Assembly (NCBI RefSeq): GCF_036906915.1
Contig: NZ_JBAKHX010000096.1
Location: 1 to 27,170 of the forward strand
From: Phytohabitans sp036906915
GTDB taxonomy: Bacteria; Actinomycetota; Actinomycetes; Mycobacteriales; Micromonosporaceae
DNA length: 27,170 nucleotides
Direction of reading: 5' to 3'
Shown here: piece by piece, positions 1 to 7,023 of the stretch
How the letters are laid out: each line of letters begins with the position of its first letter
How positions within the stretch are numbered: the stretch's first letter is position 1
Notes under the pieces: model-generated
The model's database searches: none
Seen by the model: the letters and a program-made list of their open reading frames with translations, nothing else
Told to the model about the DNA's origin: nothing
Program-made: the position numbers and the translations under genes

Positions 1-20
1 CTGTCCGCCGGTCGCAAGTA

Positions 21-60
21 GACAGTTAGCAAGATCCAGTTACACCGTTATCTTGACAGT
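21..60. promoter_or_regulatory. Operator-like repeats at the window edge
   Basis: CAAGAT (30-35) and ATCTTG (50-55) form an inverted repeat, and GACAGT occurs twice (21-26 and 55-60). The layout resembles a regulator binding site for a gene that would start left of the window. No coding frame is convincing in 1-123, which otherwise holds only the 3' flank of the LysR gene. Confidence 0.3.
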
Positions 61-123
61 CCCGCCGCCGTCGGAGTGACCGGTGAAGGGCGCGCACGTT
101 CTGCGGCAGAAGCGGATGTTCGG

Positions 124-1041
124 TTAGGCGTGGTCCGGATGTTGTGGTGGCTTGTTGTCTAGGCAGCAGCGGATGAAGTCCTGGATGACGGGGTTGGTGT
201 CGGCGGCGGGCGGCCACGCAACGCCAACCTGGCTGGGGCTGACGCCGGTGACCGGCCGGTAGGTGATGTCGGGGCGTGCGTAGTAGCGGGCGGCGGACTC
301 CGGGGCCAGGGCGATGCCGTAGCCGTTGGCGATCGCGGTCAGCCAGTCGTCGGGCTGGCCGCTGTCGGTGACGGCTCCGATGCGGACCGGGTGCCCGTCC
401 CGCTCGCTGGTGGCTAGCCACCAGTCGCGCCACCAGCCGGTTTCGGCGGGGGCGGCGACGAACGGCTCGTCCCACAAGTCCTGAAAGGCGACCTGGTTGC
501 GCTCGGCCAACGGGTGGGTGACGGGCAGCGCCACCCAGCGAGGCTCGGTGAGCAGCACCTCGGTGCGCAGGCTGTCCTGGCCGGGGAAGGGCAGCCGTAA
601 CAGGGCGACATCGGCGTCGCCGCTGGCCAACCCCGCGGTGGGATCGGTCCAGGCGGCAGCCCGCATCTCCACCTGCCAGCCGGGCCGGCGGCGGGTGAAG
701 GCGGCAAGGATCTGCTGGGTGGCCTCGTTCGCCGCGCCGGCCAGGAATCCAACTCGCAGCACCCGGGCGGCGCGGCTGGCCGCGCTCTTGGCCTCCCGTA
801 GGGCTTGGTCGAACCCGGCCAGCATGGCGGGCGCCCGGTCGGCGAGCGCCTGCCCTGCCGCGGTGAGGGTCATCCCCGCCCGGGAGCGGACGAACAGCCG
901 CACTCCCACCTGGTCCTCCAGTTGTCTGATCTGCTTGGTCAGCGCCGGCTGGGACACGAACAGCCGTTCCGCCGCACGGGTGAGGTTGCCTTCTTCGGCC
1001 ACGACAACGAAGTAGCGCAGCAGCCGGGTGTTGACGTCCAT
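124..1041 (-). CDS. LysR-family transcriptional regulator
   Basis: 305-residue protein of the usual LysR length. Residues 1-65 form the N-terminal winged helix-turn-helix (reading MDVNTRLLRYFVVVAEEGN, then SQPALTKQIRQLE for the recognition helix). The remainder is a LysR substrate-binding domain (around FLAGAANEATQQILAAF and the DSLRTEVLLTEPRW region). LysR proteins are effector-responsive DNA-binding regulators, usually acting on a divergent neighbour. Here that neighbour is the DoxX-like gene at 1177, 135 bp away, so it is the most likely target. No Shine-Dalgarno precedes the ATG; CATAAC lies a short way upstream, so translation may be leaderless. The effector cannot be read from sequence. 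Confidence 0.93.
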   Translation of the reverse strand: MDVNTRLLRYFVVVAEEGNLTRAAERLFVSQPALTKQIRQLEDQVGVRLFVRSRAGMTLTAAGQALADRAPAMLAGFDQALREAKSAASRAARVLRVGFLAGAANEATQQILAAFTRRRPGWQVEMRAAAWTDPTAGLASGDADVALLRLPFPGQDSLRTEVLLTEPRWVALPVTHPLAERNQVAFQDLWDEPFVAAPAETGWWRDWWLATSERDGHPVRIGAVTDSGQPDDWLTAIANGYGIALAPESAARYYARPDITYRPVTGVSPSQVGVAWPPAADTNPVIQDFIRCCLDNKPPQHPDHA

Positions 1042-1121
1042 GCCATCAGGTTATGGATGCCTGTATTGGACGCAGGGCGGGCACCCAGTAAGGCTTGACT
1101 CGGCCAGCGGGCATCCACTCG

Positions 1122-1163
1122 CCAGAGCACCAAGCCCACCAACCAGAGCGCCAAGCCCACCAA
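1122..1163. repeat. Two tandem 21-bp repeats before the DoxX-like gene
   Basis: The 21-bp unit beginning CCAGAGC and ending CCCACCAA is present at 1122-1142 and 1143-1163 with one mismatch (A to G at the eighth base). It sits between the divergent LysR and DoxX-like genes and ends just before the AAGGGA ribosome-binding site of the latter. It could be a slippage duplication in the leader or a doubled binding site. Confidence 0.7.
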
Positions 1164-1176
1164 AGGGAATGAGACG

Positions 1177-1530
1177 GTGTTCACCGCTTACGCAATCATC
1201 ACCGCCGTCACGATCGTGGCCAACGCGTCCATCGCGGTCGCCGACCTCGCCCGGGCGAGATTCGTCCTCGCCAACATGGAGGAGGTAGGAGTGCCGCGAT
1301 CCTGGCTGGCGCCGCTGGGGGTCCTCAAAGGCGCCGGAGCGGCCGGGCTCCTGCTCGGGCTGCTGGGCCTGCGTTCCCTCGGAACCGCAGCGGCGATCGG
1401 ACTCGTCGTGTTCTTCGCCGGAGCCCTCGTTACACACGTGCGTGCTCGCGTCTTCCACAACATAGCGGTCCCCGGAGCCTTCTTCGCGCTGGCCATCGCA
1501 GCTACGGCCCTGGCAGTCGCCGCCCAGTGA
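1177..1530 (+). CDS. DoxX-like small membrane protein
   Basis: 117 residues, strongly hydrophobic, with about four membrane segments (roughly 3-25, 44-64, 68-90 and 96-115). The pattern fits the DoxX-like family: an acidic/arginine-bearing first loop, then a glycine-rich LKGAGAAGLLLGLLG helix. Such proteins are small inner-membrane proteins linked loosely to redox or quinone functions; the biochemical role is unknown. The GTG start at 1177 is supported by AAGGGA about 9 bases upstream. Its position opposite the LysR regulator suggests control by that regulator. The family call rests on pattern memory, not a search. Confidence 0.8.
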   Translation: MFTAYAIITAVTIVANASIAVADLARARFVLANMEEVGVPRSWLAPLGVLKGAGAAGLLLGLLGLRSLGTAAAIGLVVFFAGALVTHVRARVFHNIAVPGAFFALAIAATALAVAAQ

Positions 1531-1589
1531 CGCCCGCTGCCTCTTATGACCAGGATCATGCCCACCCGCCCCGCACGGGCGAGCGCTCA

Positions 1590-2214
1590 TCGGGTTGGCG
1601 TTGTGCGGCCGAGCCGACTCCCGCCTGGCCTCCACGCTCGGCGGGACGGTCAGCCGGCACCATGGTGCGCCTCGTTCGAGCGATCCCAGACCGCCCACTT
1701 CCACGGTGACGGTCCTCGGCGTGGACGACTTCGCTCTCAAACGCGGCCATCATTACGGTTCCTCCTGTGGCAGAACCCTCGCCACCGCCGTCGAACGCTG
1801 CGTCGCCGTGCACAAACCATGCCTGACCGAACCAGCAGGGCCCGCTGAGCTACAGGACCAGGACACAGAACCTGTCACGCCGACAGGTCGCATGGCGCAA
1901 CGGCGCCGCGAGCACCACGCTCTGGTCCACGATCTGCTTGGTCGCGGCTACAGCCACCGCCAGATCGCCCGCCACCTCGGATGGGGCCGGCGCACCGTCG
2001 CCCGCTACGCCGACGCAGCCACCTGGCAGGACATGCTTCGCGGGCATCGCCAGGCACGACGAAGCGTCCTCGACCAATTCAAGGCCCACCTCATCGCCCG
2101 GCGGACAACCGGGCACGGCATGATCCAGACGCTTTACCGCGAGATCGTCGCCCAAGGCTTCACCGGCAGCTACGCCATCGTACGCGCGTTCCTGGCCACC
2201 CTGCCCGGGTGTTG
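1590..2214 (+). pseudogene. ISL3-family transposase, 5' and middle remnant
   Basis: Pieces of an actinobacterial ISL3 transposase lie in shifted frames. A GRADSRLASTLGGTVSR stretch is in one frame, TMVRLVRAIPDRPLP in the next, then back to TVTVLGVDDFALKRGHHYG around 1700-1760, the conserved segment with the first catalytic Asp. The frame then jumps directly to LATAVERCVAVHKPCL, so roughly 100 residues of the catalytic core are missing. A helix-turn-helix part follows (LLGRGYSHRQIARHLGW, then RRTVARY) and continues to IVRAFLATL near 2208. Homology stops abruptly there, where the direct repeat begins. The 3' end of the same gene is found at about 4591-4845. Two frameshifts, one internal deletion and the interruption make it inactive. 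Confidence 0.85.
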
Positions 2215-2385
2215 CCCGGCACTCGGCCAAGAGATCACCGGGAGGGCCGCTGCGTATCCGTCGTCGGCACGGTGCCGACGCCAACGAATGCACACAACCC
2301 CGCCACGCCCGGCTACTACACATCGGCATCCCCAACGCCGCGCTGTACCCCAGGGCGGTCAGCATCTTCAGCGGCGCCCAACAGG
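2215..2385. repeat. Direct repeat, copy 1 (left end of interrupting segment)
   Basis: Starts at CCCGGCACTCGGCCAAGAGA and is repeated at 4424 in the same orientation. The first 31 bases from GCACTCGG are identical. The next roughly 90 bases are about 85% identical by eye, and similarity then becomes gapped toward 2385. The repeat begins exactly where the ISL3 reading frame breaks off. On the minus strand both copies keep one frame open (GGPPGDLLAEC and upstream), which may be chance. I do not recognise the element. Confidence 0.8.
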
Positions 2386-2422
2386 TCCGCCCCGGGCCGC
2401 TGCTCATGCCCGGACAGCCGGG

Positions 2423-2480
2423 TTGACGCGCCGGTGATCGGCCGATATATTCAACCTGTCGTTTGATAAACCTAACGATT
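2423..2480 (+). promoter_or_regulatory. Sigma70-type promoter and ArsR operator for the first ArsR gene
   Basis: TTGACG (2423-2428) and TATATT (2446-2451) are separated by exactly 17 bases. Overlapping and following the -10 is TTCAACC (2450-2456), six bases, TTGAT (2463-2467), one base, AACC (2469-2472). The same arrangement with identical spacing occurs before the second ArsR gene (16727-16749). The ATG of the regulator lies at 2487 with no ribosome-binding site. Confidence 0.75.
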
Positions 2481-2486
2481 AAATAC

Positions 2487-2831
2487 ATGATCGCAGACGA
2501 CCGGCTCACCGACACGTTCGCCGCACTGGCCGACCCGACCCGCCGGGCGATCCTGGCTCGGCTGGCCACCGGTGAGGCGACCGTCAACGAGCTGGCCGCG
2601 CCGTTCGATATCAGCGTCCAGGCGATCTCCAAGCACCTCAAGGTGCTCGAACGGGCCGGCTTGATCACGCGCAGCCGTGATGCCCAATGGCGGCCGTGCC
2701 GGCTCGAACCGGCACCGCTGGCCAGCGCGTCCGAGTGGATCGACCGGTACCGCGAGGTGTGGCGCGACCGGATGGATCGTCTCGACCAGGAGATCCGGCG
2801 TATCCGAGACCAGAAGGGAGCACGTCCATGA
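2487..2831 (+). CDS. ArsR-family winged-helix regulator (first copy)
   Basis: 114 residues. The ArsR/SmtB core is complete: FAALADPTRRAILARLA, then the recognition helix ISVQAISKHLKVLERAGL, then the wing and WRPCRLEPAPL. This subgroup (non-metal ArsR repressors) is normally coded upstream of an SRPBCC/AHSA1 protein, as here. No cysteine metal site is seen in the alpha3 helix. ATG 2487 is preferred over TTG 2463 because the latter lies inside the operator; the gene may be leaderless. The stop overlaps the next start as ATGA. It is close to the second ArsR gene at 16774 over the whole DNA-binding domain. Confidence 0.92.
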   Translation: MIADDRLTDTFAALADPTRRAILARLATGEATVNELAAPFDISVQAISKHLKVLERAGLITRSRDAQWRPCRLEPAPLASASEWIDRYREVWRDRMDRLDQEIRRIRDQKGARP

Positions 2832-2974
2832 CCGGGACAGAGGTTCTGATCGAACCGGGCCGGCAGGACATCGTCGTCACCCGTACCTTCGACGCGCCGC
2901 GGGAGGTGGTCTTCAAGGCCGGCATCCACGAGTCGATGGCTCGGCTCGACGCGTTCATCGGGGAGCTCCGATGA
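2828..2974 (+). pseudogene. SRPBCC/AHSA1-family protein with large internal in-frame deletion
   Basis: Only 48 residues remain of a family that is usually about 150-160. The N-terminal strand is intact (IVVTRTFDAPREVVFKA) and joins directly to the C-terminal helix (GIHESMARLDAFIGELR), so the central lipid-binding fold is missing while the reading frame is kept. The complete paralogue at 17120 shows what was lost. Start and stop both overlap the neighbouring genes by ATGA, so the remnant still keeps translational coupling from ArsR to the membrane protein. It could be a working linker peptide, but no ligand-binding function is plausible. Confidence 0.85.
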
Positions 2975-3450
2975 CTGACGTCGTCACGCCCAGGACCATC
3001 GACGCACCGCGCGGTGGAGGTTCCGTGAACCGGAGGACCTGGCGGAGTGTCGGCGCGGTCGTCGCCGGCCTGCTGCTGATCACCTTGCTGTCCGTCGTGA
3101 CGGACACCGTATTGGAGACGACCGGGATTTTCCCGTCCCTGAAGGAGCAGCGTGAGCACGGCCTCACCACTCCGTGGATGCTGCTGCTGGCCCTCGGCTA
3201 CCGGCTCGTCTACACCGCGGCCGGCGGCTACCTCACGGCCGTGCTGGCACCGCGGCGGCCGGTGCGGCACGCGGTCGCGCTGGGCGTCGTCGGGATGGTG
3301 CTCGGTGCAGCCGGCGCTGTCGTCACCGGCGGCTGGGACCTCGTGCCGGTGTGGTTCTCGGTCGCCGCTGTCGTCACCACTCCGCCGCTAGCCTGGTTCG
3401 GCGGCTGGCTGCGGTCCCGCAGGCTCCACGGGCGAGCCGGCAATGAGTGA
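2971..3450 (+). CDS. Four-helix membrane protein of unknown function
   Basis: 159 residues. After a hydrophilic N-terminus (about 1-24) there are four hydrophobic segments at roughly 25-46, 68-90, 98-119 and 122-143, ending in a basic tail. The start ATG 2971 overlaps the SRPBCC remnant stop as ATGA, so it belongs to the ArsR operon. Small membrane proteins of this kind often accompany ArsR-SRPBCC pairs in actinomycetes, but no catalytic residue is evident and I do not assign a function. Confidence 0.85.
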   Translation: MTDVVTPRTIDAPRGGGSVNRRTWRSVGAVVAGLLLITLLSVVTDTVLETTGIFPSLKEQREHGLTTPWMLLLALGYRLVYTAAGGYLTAVLAPRRPVRHAVALGVVGMVLGAAGAVVTGGWDLVPVWFSVAAVVTTPPLAWFGGWLRSRRLHGRAGNE

Positions 3451-3556
3451 GAGCGCGAATCGTTACCGGCGCCGGGCCGGGTGCCTTCGAACGCACGCAC
3501 CCCCTGCAGGTTCGCCTGCTCGCTGAGTTCGGACGCGACGTACGAAAGGTTCCCTG

Positions 3557-4060
3557 ATGACCGAAGAGAAGCAGCTCGATACCCAGCCCGTCGTGAGCAT
3601 CCGGGCGACGATCCCGGTGGCGGAGCTCGGCCCGACGGTGGGCGAGCGGATACAGACCCTGTCCACGTTCCTGCGCGACCGTGGTGTCGAACCCGCCGGC
3701 CCACCGTTCGTGCGATACCACACGTTCGGCGCCGTGGAAACCGATATGGAGTTCGGTGTCCCGGTGGCCGGGGTGGTCGCCGGCGGCGGTACGGTCGACA
3801 CCGGCGAGCTACCCGGCGGACCAGCCGTGAGCACGTTCCACGTCGGCGCGCACAACAAGCTCGGCGAGGCGTACGGTCGGATCCGGGCATGGCTCAAGGA
3901 GCACGGGCGCGAGCCGGCCGGGCCTGCGTGGGAGATCTACTACTGGATCGACATGAGCGCTCCGGATCCCGACGACGCCACGCAGTCCGCCGGGCGCACT
4001 GAACTCGTCCAGCCGATCACATGGCCCACTGCGCCGGGGCGCGGCCGGCGCGGTGAGTGA
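3557..4060 (+). CDS. GyrI-like small-molecule-binding domain protein
   Basis: 167 residues. The N-terminal half reads VVSIRATIPVAELGPTVGE with a GPPFVRYHTF segment, and the second half FGVPVAGVV, then STFHVGAHNKLGEAYGRI and WEIYYWID. This is the SHS2-fold GyrI-like (effector-binding) domain known from the C-termini of MerR/AraC regulators and from stand-alone proteins. It has no DNA-binding domain. AAAGG eight bases before ATG 3557 supports the start. It lies 106 bp after the membrane gene in the same direction and is the last intact gene of the cargo between the direct repeats. Ligand unknown. Confidence 0.88.
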   Translation: MTEEKQLDTQPVVSIRATIPVAELGPTVGERIQTLSTFLRDRGVEPAGPPFVRYHTFGAVETDMEFGVPVAGVVAGGGTVDTGELPGGPAVSTFHVGAHNKLGEAYGRIRAWLKEHGREPAGPAWEIYYWIDMSAPDPDDATQSAGRTELVQPITWPTAPGRGRRGE

Positions 4061-4126
4061 GTCGGAGTTCTCGGCGGCGTTCGCCTCGTTGTCGTTCATG
4101 GTGCTCCTTCGTGTCTGGAGTGGGCC

Positions 4127-4416
4127 TCATGTGGTCAGGGCTTCAACCCGACGCCGCAGTAGCCCGTCGACCGCTTGCGGGACCGCGCCGGGCTCCGGAC
4201 GCCAGAACGGGATCGACACGACCCCGGGTTGGACCAGGTTCAGGCCCTCGAAGTAGCCGGCGATCTGCTCGATGGAGCGCAGATTGTACGGATGACCTTG
4301 CTGGTTGGCGATCTCCTGTGCCTCGATGACCTCCGGGCTGGTGGGGGGTGCCGTCGCTGACCACCAGGTAGCTGCCCGACGGCACGGCGTCGAACAGCGC
4401 CTCCGTGCGCTACCCA
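4127..4416 (-). pseudogene. SAM-dependent methyltransferase (Methyltransf_19-like), C-terminal remnant
   Basis: Read on the minus strand, the C-terminal third of an actinobacterial SAM-dependent methyltransferase appears. ALFDAVPSGSYLVVSDGTP is in one frame. The continuation is in another frame, from SPEVIEAQEIANQ to NLRSIEQIAGYFEGL, LVQPGVVSIPFWRP and AVPQAVDGLL. The shift lies near a run of G at about 4345. The N-terminal SAM-binding part is absent: homology ends at about 4411-4416, where the hairpin and second direct repeat begin. The broken end marks the right boundary of the cargo. Confidence 0.8.
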
Positions 4417-4458
4417 CGGCCCTCCCGGCACTCGGCCAAGAGATCACCGGGAGGGCCG
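4417..4458. repeat. 12-bp perfect inverted repeat at the cargo/repeat boundary
   Basis: CGGCCCTCCCGG (4417-4428) pairs perfectly with CCGGGAGGGCCG (4447-4458) across an 18-base loop. The left arm starts just outside the second direct repeat and the right arm lies within it. In the first copy only the inner five or so base pairs are kept. It could be a terminator-like hairpin or the end of a mobile sequence. Confidence 0.75.
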
Positions 4459-4590
4459 CCGCGTATCCAACGTCGGCACGGTGCCGCCGCCAACGAACGA
4501 ACACAACCGCGCCACGCCCGGCAACCCCTCATCGGCATCCCCAACGTCGCGTGCCCCGGCGCCGTCGGCATCTTCAGAGACGCTCAACAC
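4424..4590. repeat. Direct repeat, copy 2 (right end of interrupting segment)
   Basis: Same orientation as copy 1 at 2215. The GCACTCGGCCAAGAGATCAC block and the following GGGAGGGCCGC are identical. Later blocks (CGTCGGCACGGTGCCG, CGCCACGCCCGGC, CATCGGCATCCCCAACG) are also shared, with scattered differences between. The ISL3 transposase frame resumes immediately to its right. Confidence 0.8.
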
Positions 4591-4845
4591 CCGGGTCCAC
4601 ACGACCGCCTTTGCCGCCGCCACCACCGACGATTCGGCAGGCCACCGGCTGGATCTGCCGCCATCCGACAACCTCACCGACCATGACACCGGCACACTCG
4701 CCGCGCTCCTGGACCGCTGTCCCGAACTGCACGCCACCCACGAGCTCGTGCACTCTTTCGCCGCGATGCTCACCACCCGAACCGGCCAGAAACTAACCGA
4801 TTGGATCATCAAGGCCATCGACACCGGACTACCGGCTATCAGTAA
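4591..4845 (+). pseudogene. ISL3-family transposase, 3' remnant
   Basis: PPPTIRQATGWICRHP is read in one frame. DNLTDHDTGTLAALLDRCPEL, then HELVHSFAAMLTTRTGQKL and DWIIKAIDTGLPAIS follow in another, with the shift near 4665. This is the C-terminal region of the actinobacterial ISL3 transposase, directly following in family order the IVRAFLATL segment that ends at 2208. The last part, which carries the final catalytic Glu region, is missing after LPAIS. About 75 bases from 4846 to 4923 hold nothing recognisable. Confidence 0.82.
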
Positions 4846-4923
4846 CCATCGACGGCCCCAACCAGGCCTGCCCGCACAACGTCACGCCTGCGGACCGCCG
4901 TTCAGCCCACCGCGTGATTCCAC

Positions 4924-5215
4924 GTGACTTTACTCGGCGTGGTCGTTGCGGTCGATGTCGAACTGACGGGCCTGCGAAACGAACCGGTACTGCTCTCCTG
5001 GTCCATGTGGCAACATGGGTGGTTCCCACCGCCTGCACGGTGAATGGCTAAACACCAACCTCGCCTACCAGCTCACCGCGACCTCGAACCAAGACACCGC
5101 CAGCCTCGACTTCTGGATCCCATTGCCGCCGAAGCCGGGACCCTACTTCATCCGTTCGATCCTCACCTCTGACGGAACCACCATCGCCAGCATCGACAGC
5201 GAGACGTTCCTCTGA
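4924..5215 (+). pseudogene. C-terminal remnant of an uncharacterised actinobacterial protein
   Basis: VVVAVDVELTGLRNEPVLLSW is read in one frame up to about 5010. A frameshift leads to LAYQLTATSNQDTASLDFW, IPLPPKPGPYFIRSILTSDG and ASIDSETFL, ending at 5215. The pattern of a beta-rich domain with a conserved FW-PLPP-PGPY core recalls the C-terminal domain of uncharacterised actinobacterial (often membrane-anchored) proteins. I cannot name the family. There is no start and no N-terminus; it is probably another scar beside the IS remnant. Confidence 0.55.
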
Positions 5216-5260
5216 CGTCGCGAACGACCGCCGTGGTGCGCACGCCTTCGCGACCATCGA

Positions 5261-5728
5261 TCAGCCAAACCATCCGGGAACATCGACCGGGAACCCGGCC
5301 ACGGGCACTACGGTTCGCAGCGACGACTCCAACTGCGCGACGCGGTCGGCGCCGAGCTTGTCTACCCATCGGGCCCGCAGCCGGTCGAAGATCTCCGCCG
5401 ACTGGACCAGCGCGTCGGTCCCGCGCGGGGTCAGCCTGATCAGCTTGCGGCGGGCGTCCTGCGGGTCGTCGACGCGTTCGACGTAGCCGAGCCCAGCGAG
5501 CCGGTCGACAGTCTTGCCGGCGGCCTGTTTGGAGACGCCGAGACGGCGTCCGATCTCGCTGGCGGTCGCGCCGCGCACCCCGATCGCCTGCATCGCGAAC
5601 CCGTAGGCCGGTCGAACGTCGGGGTGTCCTCGCTCGGCCAGCTCTGTGTGCAACTGGTCGATCAGTGACCGGAACCCAGCGAACAGCAGCAGGGGCAGCT
5701 CGAAGCCCGGCGACTCCGCATCAGTCAT
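5261..5728 (-). CDS. MarR-family transcriptional regulator
   Basis: 155 residues, normal for MarR. The winged helix is clear: ATASEIGRRLGVSKQAAGK (recognition helix), then TVDRLAGLGYVERVDDPQD and ARRKLIRLTPRG (the beta wing with the DxR motif). There is no cysteine, so thiol-based redox sensing is unlikely. It diverges from the AhpD-like gene at 5795, and the 66-bp gap holds a palindromic operator, so it probably represses both genes. No ribosome-binding site precedes ATG 5728; translation may be leaderless. Confidence 0.93.
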   Translation of the reverse strand: MTDAESPGFELPLLLFAGFRSLIDQLHTELAERGHPDVRPAYGFAMQAIGVRGATASEIGRRLGVSKQAAGKTVDRLAGLGYVERVDDPQDARRKLIRLTPRGTDALVQSAEIFDRLRARWVDKLGADRVAQLESSLRTVVPVAGFPVDVPGWFG

Positions 5729-5733
5729 TTGGC

Positions 5734-5776
5734 AAACTCGACAACCTGGTTTACTGTTACGACAACCACGTTGTCG
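5734..5776. promoter_or_regulatory. MarR operator between divergent genes
   Basis: CGACAAC (5760-5766), CAC, GTTGTCG (5770-5776) is a perfect inverted repeat with 7-bp arms. A second half-site CGACAAC occurs at 5739-5745 inside AAAC...GTTT. Two sites about two helical turns apart in the only shared intergenic space strongly suggest binding by the MarR protein. Confidence 0.75.
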
Positions 5777-5794
5777 ACTCTACTGGAGCTGCGC

Positions 5795-6298
5795 ATGTTT
5801 GCCGAGCACACCCTCGAATCCGCCCCCGCCGACTCGCGGCCGCTGATGGAGTCCACCATCGAGCATTTCGGCCACCTCCCTCGCGCCGTGGCCAGGCTCG
5901 CCGAATCGCCCGAGACGCTCGGCGGCTTCCTGCGGGCGAGCGCGCTCTTCGAGGCGAGCACGCTCGATCCCCTCGGCCGGGAAGTGGTAGTCATGACGAT
6001 CGCGGTCCGCAACGGCTGCTGGGTCTGCATCGCCGGGCACACCGGCCGCCTGCGAGAGTTGAACGCCAGCTCGACCCTGATCGCGGCGCTGCGGTCCGCA
6101 GACCCGCTGGACGACCCACGGCTGGAGGCGCTGCGGCAGTTCACACTGCGAGTGCTTGCCACCGCCGGCGAAGTGCCACAGGACGAACTGATGGCGTTCG
6201 TGGACGCTGGCTTCACCACCCGCAACGCACTGGAGGTTGTACTGGGTATCGGCACGTACACCATGTCCACGCTGGCGAACCGCCTCGTCCGCGCCTGA
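5795..6298 (+). CDS. Carboxymuconolactone decarboxylase/AhpD-like protein
   Basis: 167 residues from ATG 5795, chosen because GGAG lies 7 bases upstream; longer frames would run through the operator. The AhpD-type motif CxxCxxxH is present (C75, C78, H82, in NGCWVCIAGHTG). In AhpD the two cysteines carry out disulfide exchange in peroxide detoxification. Related stand-alone proteins are all-alpha CMD-fold peroxidase-like enzymes. The divergent MarR gene and operator imply induction by a chemical signal. It may share a transcript with the vat-vgb pair that starts 71 bp downstream. Confidence 0.88.
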   Translation: MFAEHTLESAPADSRPLMESTIEHFGHLPRAVARLAESPETLGGFLRASALFEASTLDPLGREVVVMTIAVRNGCWVCIAGHTGRLRELNASSTLIAALRSADPLDDPRLEALRQFTLRVLATAGEVPQDELMAFVDAGFTTRNALEVVLGIGTYTMSTLANRLVRA

Positions 6299-6369
6299 GC
6301 GCCGCGTCCGTTCTCCGCCTACGCCTTACCGCTACCGCAACACCAACCATCTGATCGCGAGGACATCTC

Positions 6370-7023
6370 TTGACACCCGATCCCATGACCATCCACCCGC
6401 TGCCCGCCTTCGACCGCGTCGTGTTCCTCAAACCGCTGATCAGCTCGCCGAAGATCGTCGTCGGCGAGTACACGTACTACGACGACCCCGACGGAGCAAC
6501 CGGCTTCGCGGACCGCAACGTGCTCTACAGTTACGGGCCGGAACGGCTGATCATCGGCAAGTACTGCGCGATCGCCACCGGCACCCGGTTCCTGATGGCC
6601 GGCGCCGAACACCCCACGATGGGCGTATCCACCTTCCCGTTCACCATGTTCGGCGGCGAGTGGGCCGAGAAGACCCTCGACATCGTCACCGCAATGCCCA
6701 GCCGCGGCGACACCGTCGTCGGCAACGACGTGTGGTTCGGCTACCAGGCCACCGTCATGCCGGGCGTACGGATCGGCGACGGCGCCATCATCGCCACGGG
6801 CGCGGTGGTCACCGCCGACGTGCCGCCCTACACCATCGTCGGCGGCAACCCAGCCCGCCCGATCCGCCAGCGGTTCGACGACGCCGACATCGAACTGCTA
6901 CGACGCGCCGCCTGGTGGGACTGGCCCGCCGAGATCGTCACCGCACACGCACGCACCATCATGGCCGGTACCCCGGCCGACATCGCACGCATCGCCGCCG
7001 AACACGGACTGGAGGCCGCATGA
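6370..7023 (+). CDS. vat: Vat-type streptogramin A / xenobiotic O-acetyltransferase
   Basis: 217 residues, a left-handed beta-helix acyltransferase. Hexapeptide-repeat signatures are seen (IIGKYCAIATGTRF, then VVGNDVWFGYQATVMPGVRIGD, IIATGAVVTADVPPYTIVGG). The Vat/CatB-specific loop GAEHPTMGVSTFPFTMFGG is intact and supplies the catalytic histidine (H81 here, matching the active-site His of VatD). The enzyme transfers acetyl from acetyl-CoA to a hydroxyl of group A streptogramins; some relatives prefer chloramphenicol. TTG 6370 is the likely start, because GAGGA lies 7 bases before it and the ATG at 6385 would be too far. It is coupled by ATGA overlap to a vgb homologue, which favours a streptogramin role. 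Confidence 0.88.
   Translation: MTPDPMTIHPLPAFDRVVFLKPLISSPKIVVGEYTYYDDPDGATGFADRNVLYSYGPERLIIGKYCAIATGTRFLMAGAEHPTMGVSTFPFTMFGGEWAEKTLDIVTAMPSRGDTVVGNDVWFGYQATVMPGVRIGDGAIIATGAVVTADVPPYTIVGGNPARPIRQRFDDADIELLRRAAWWDWPAEIVTAHARTIMAGTPADIARIAAEHGLEAA

Noticed and set aside
1850..2929. 359-residue minus-strand frame
   Set aside because: It lies antisense to the ISL3 remnant, the repeat and the ArsR gene, all of which have clear homology. The frame has no family features.
6237..7023. Upstream extension of the Vgb frame
   Set aside because: It is His/Arg-rich antisense-like noise in the frame of the vat gene; the propeller starts at 7020.
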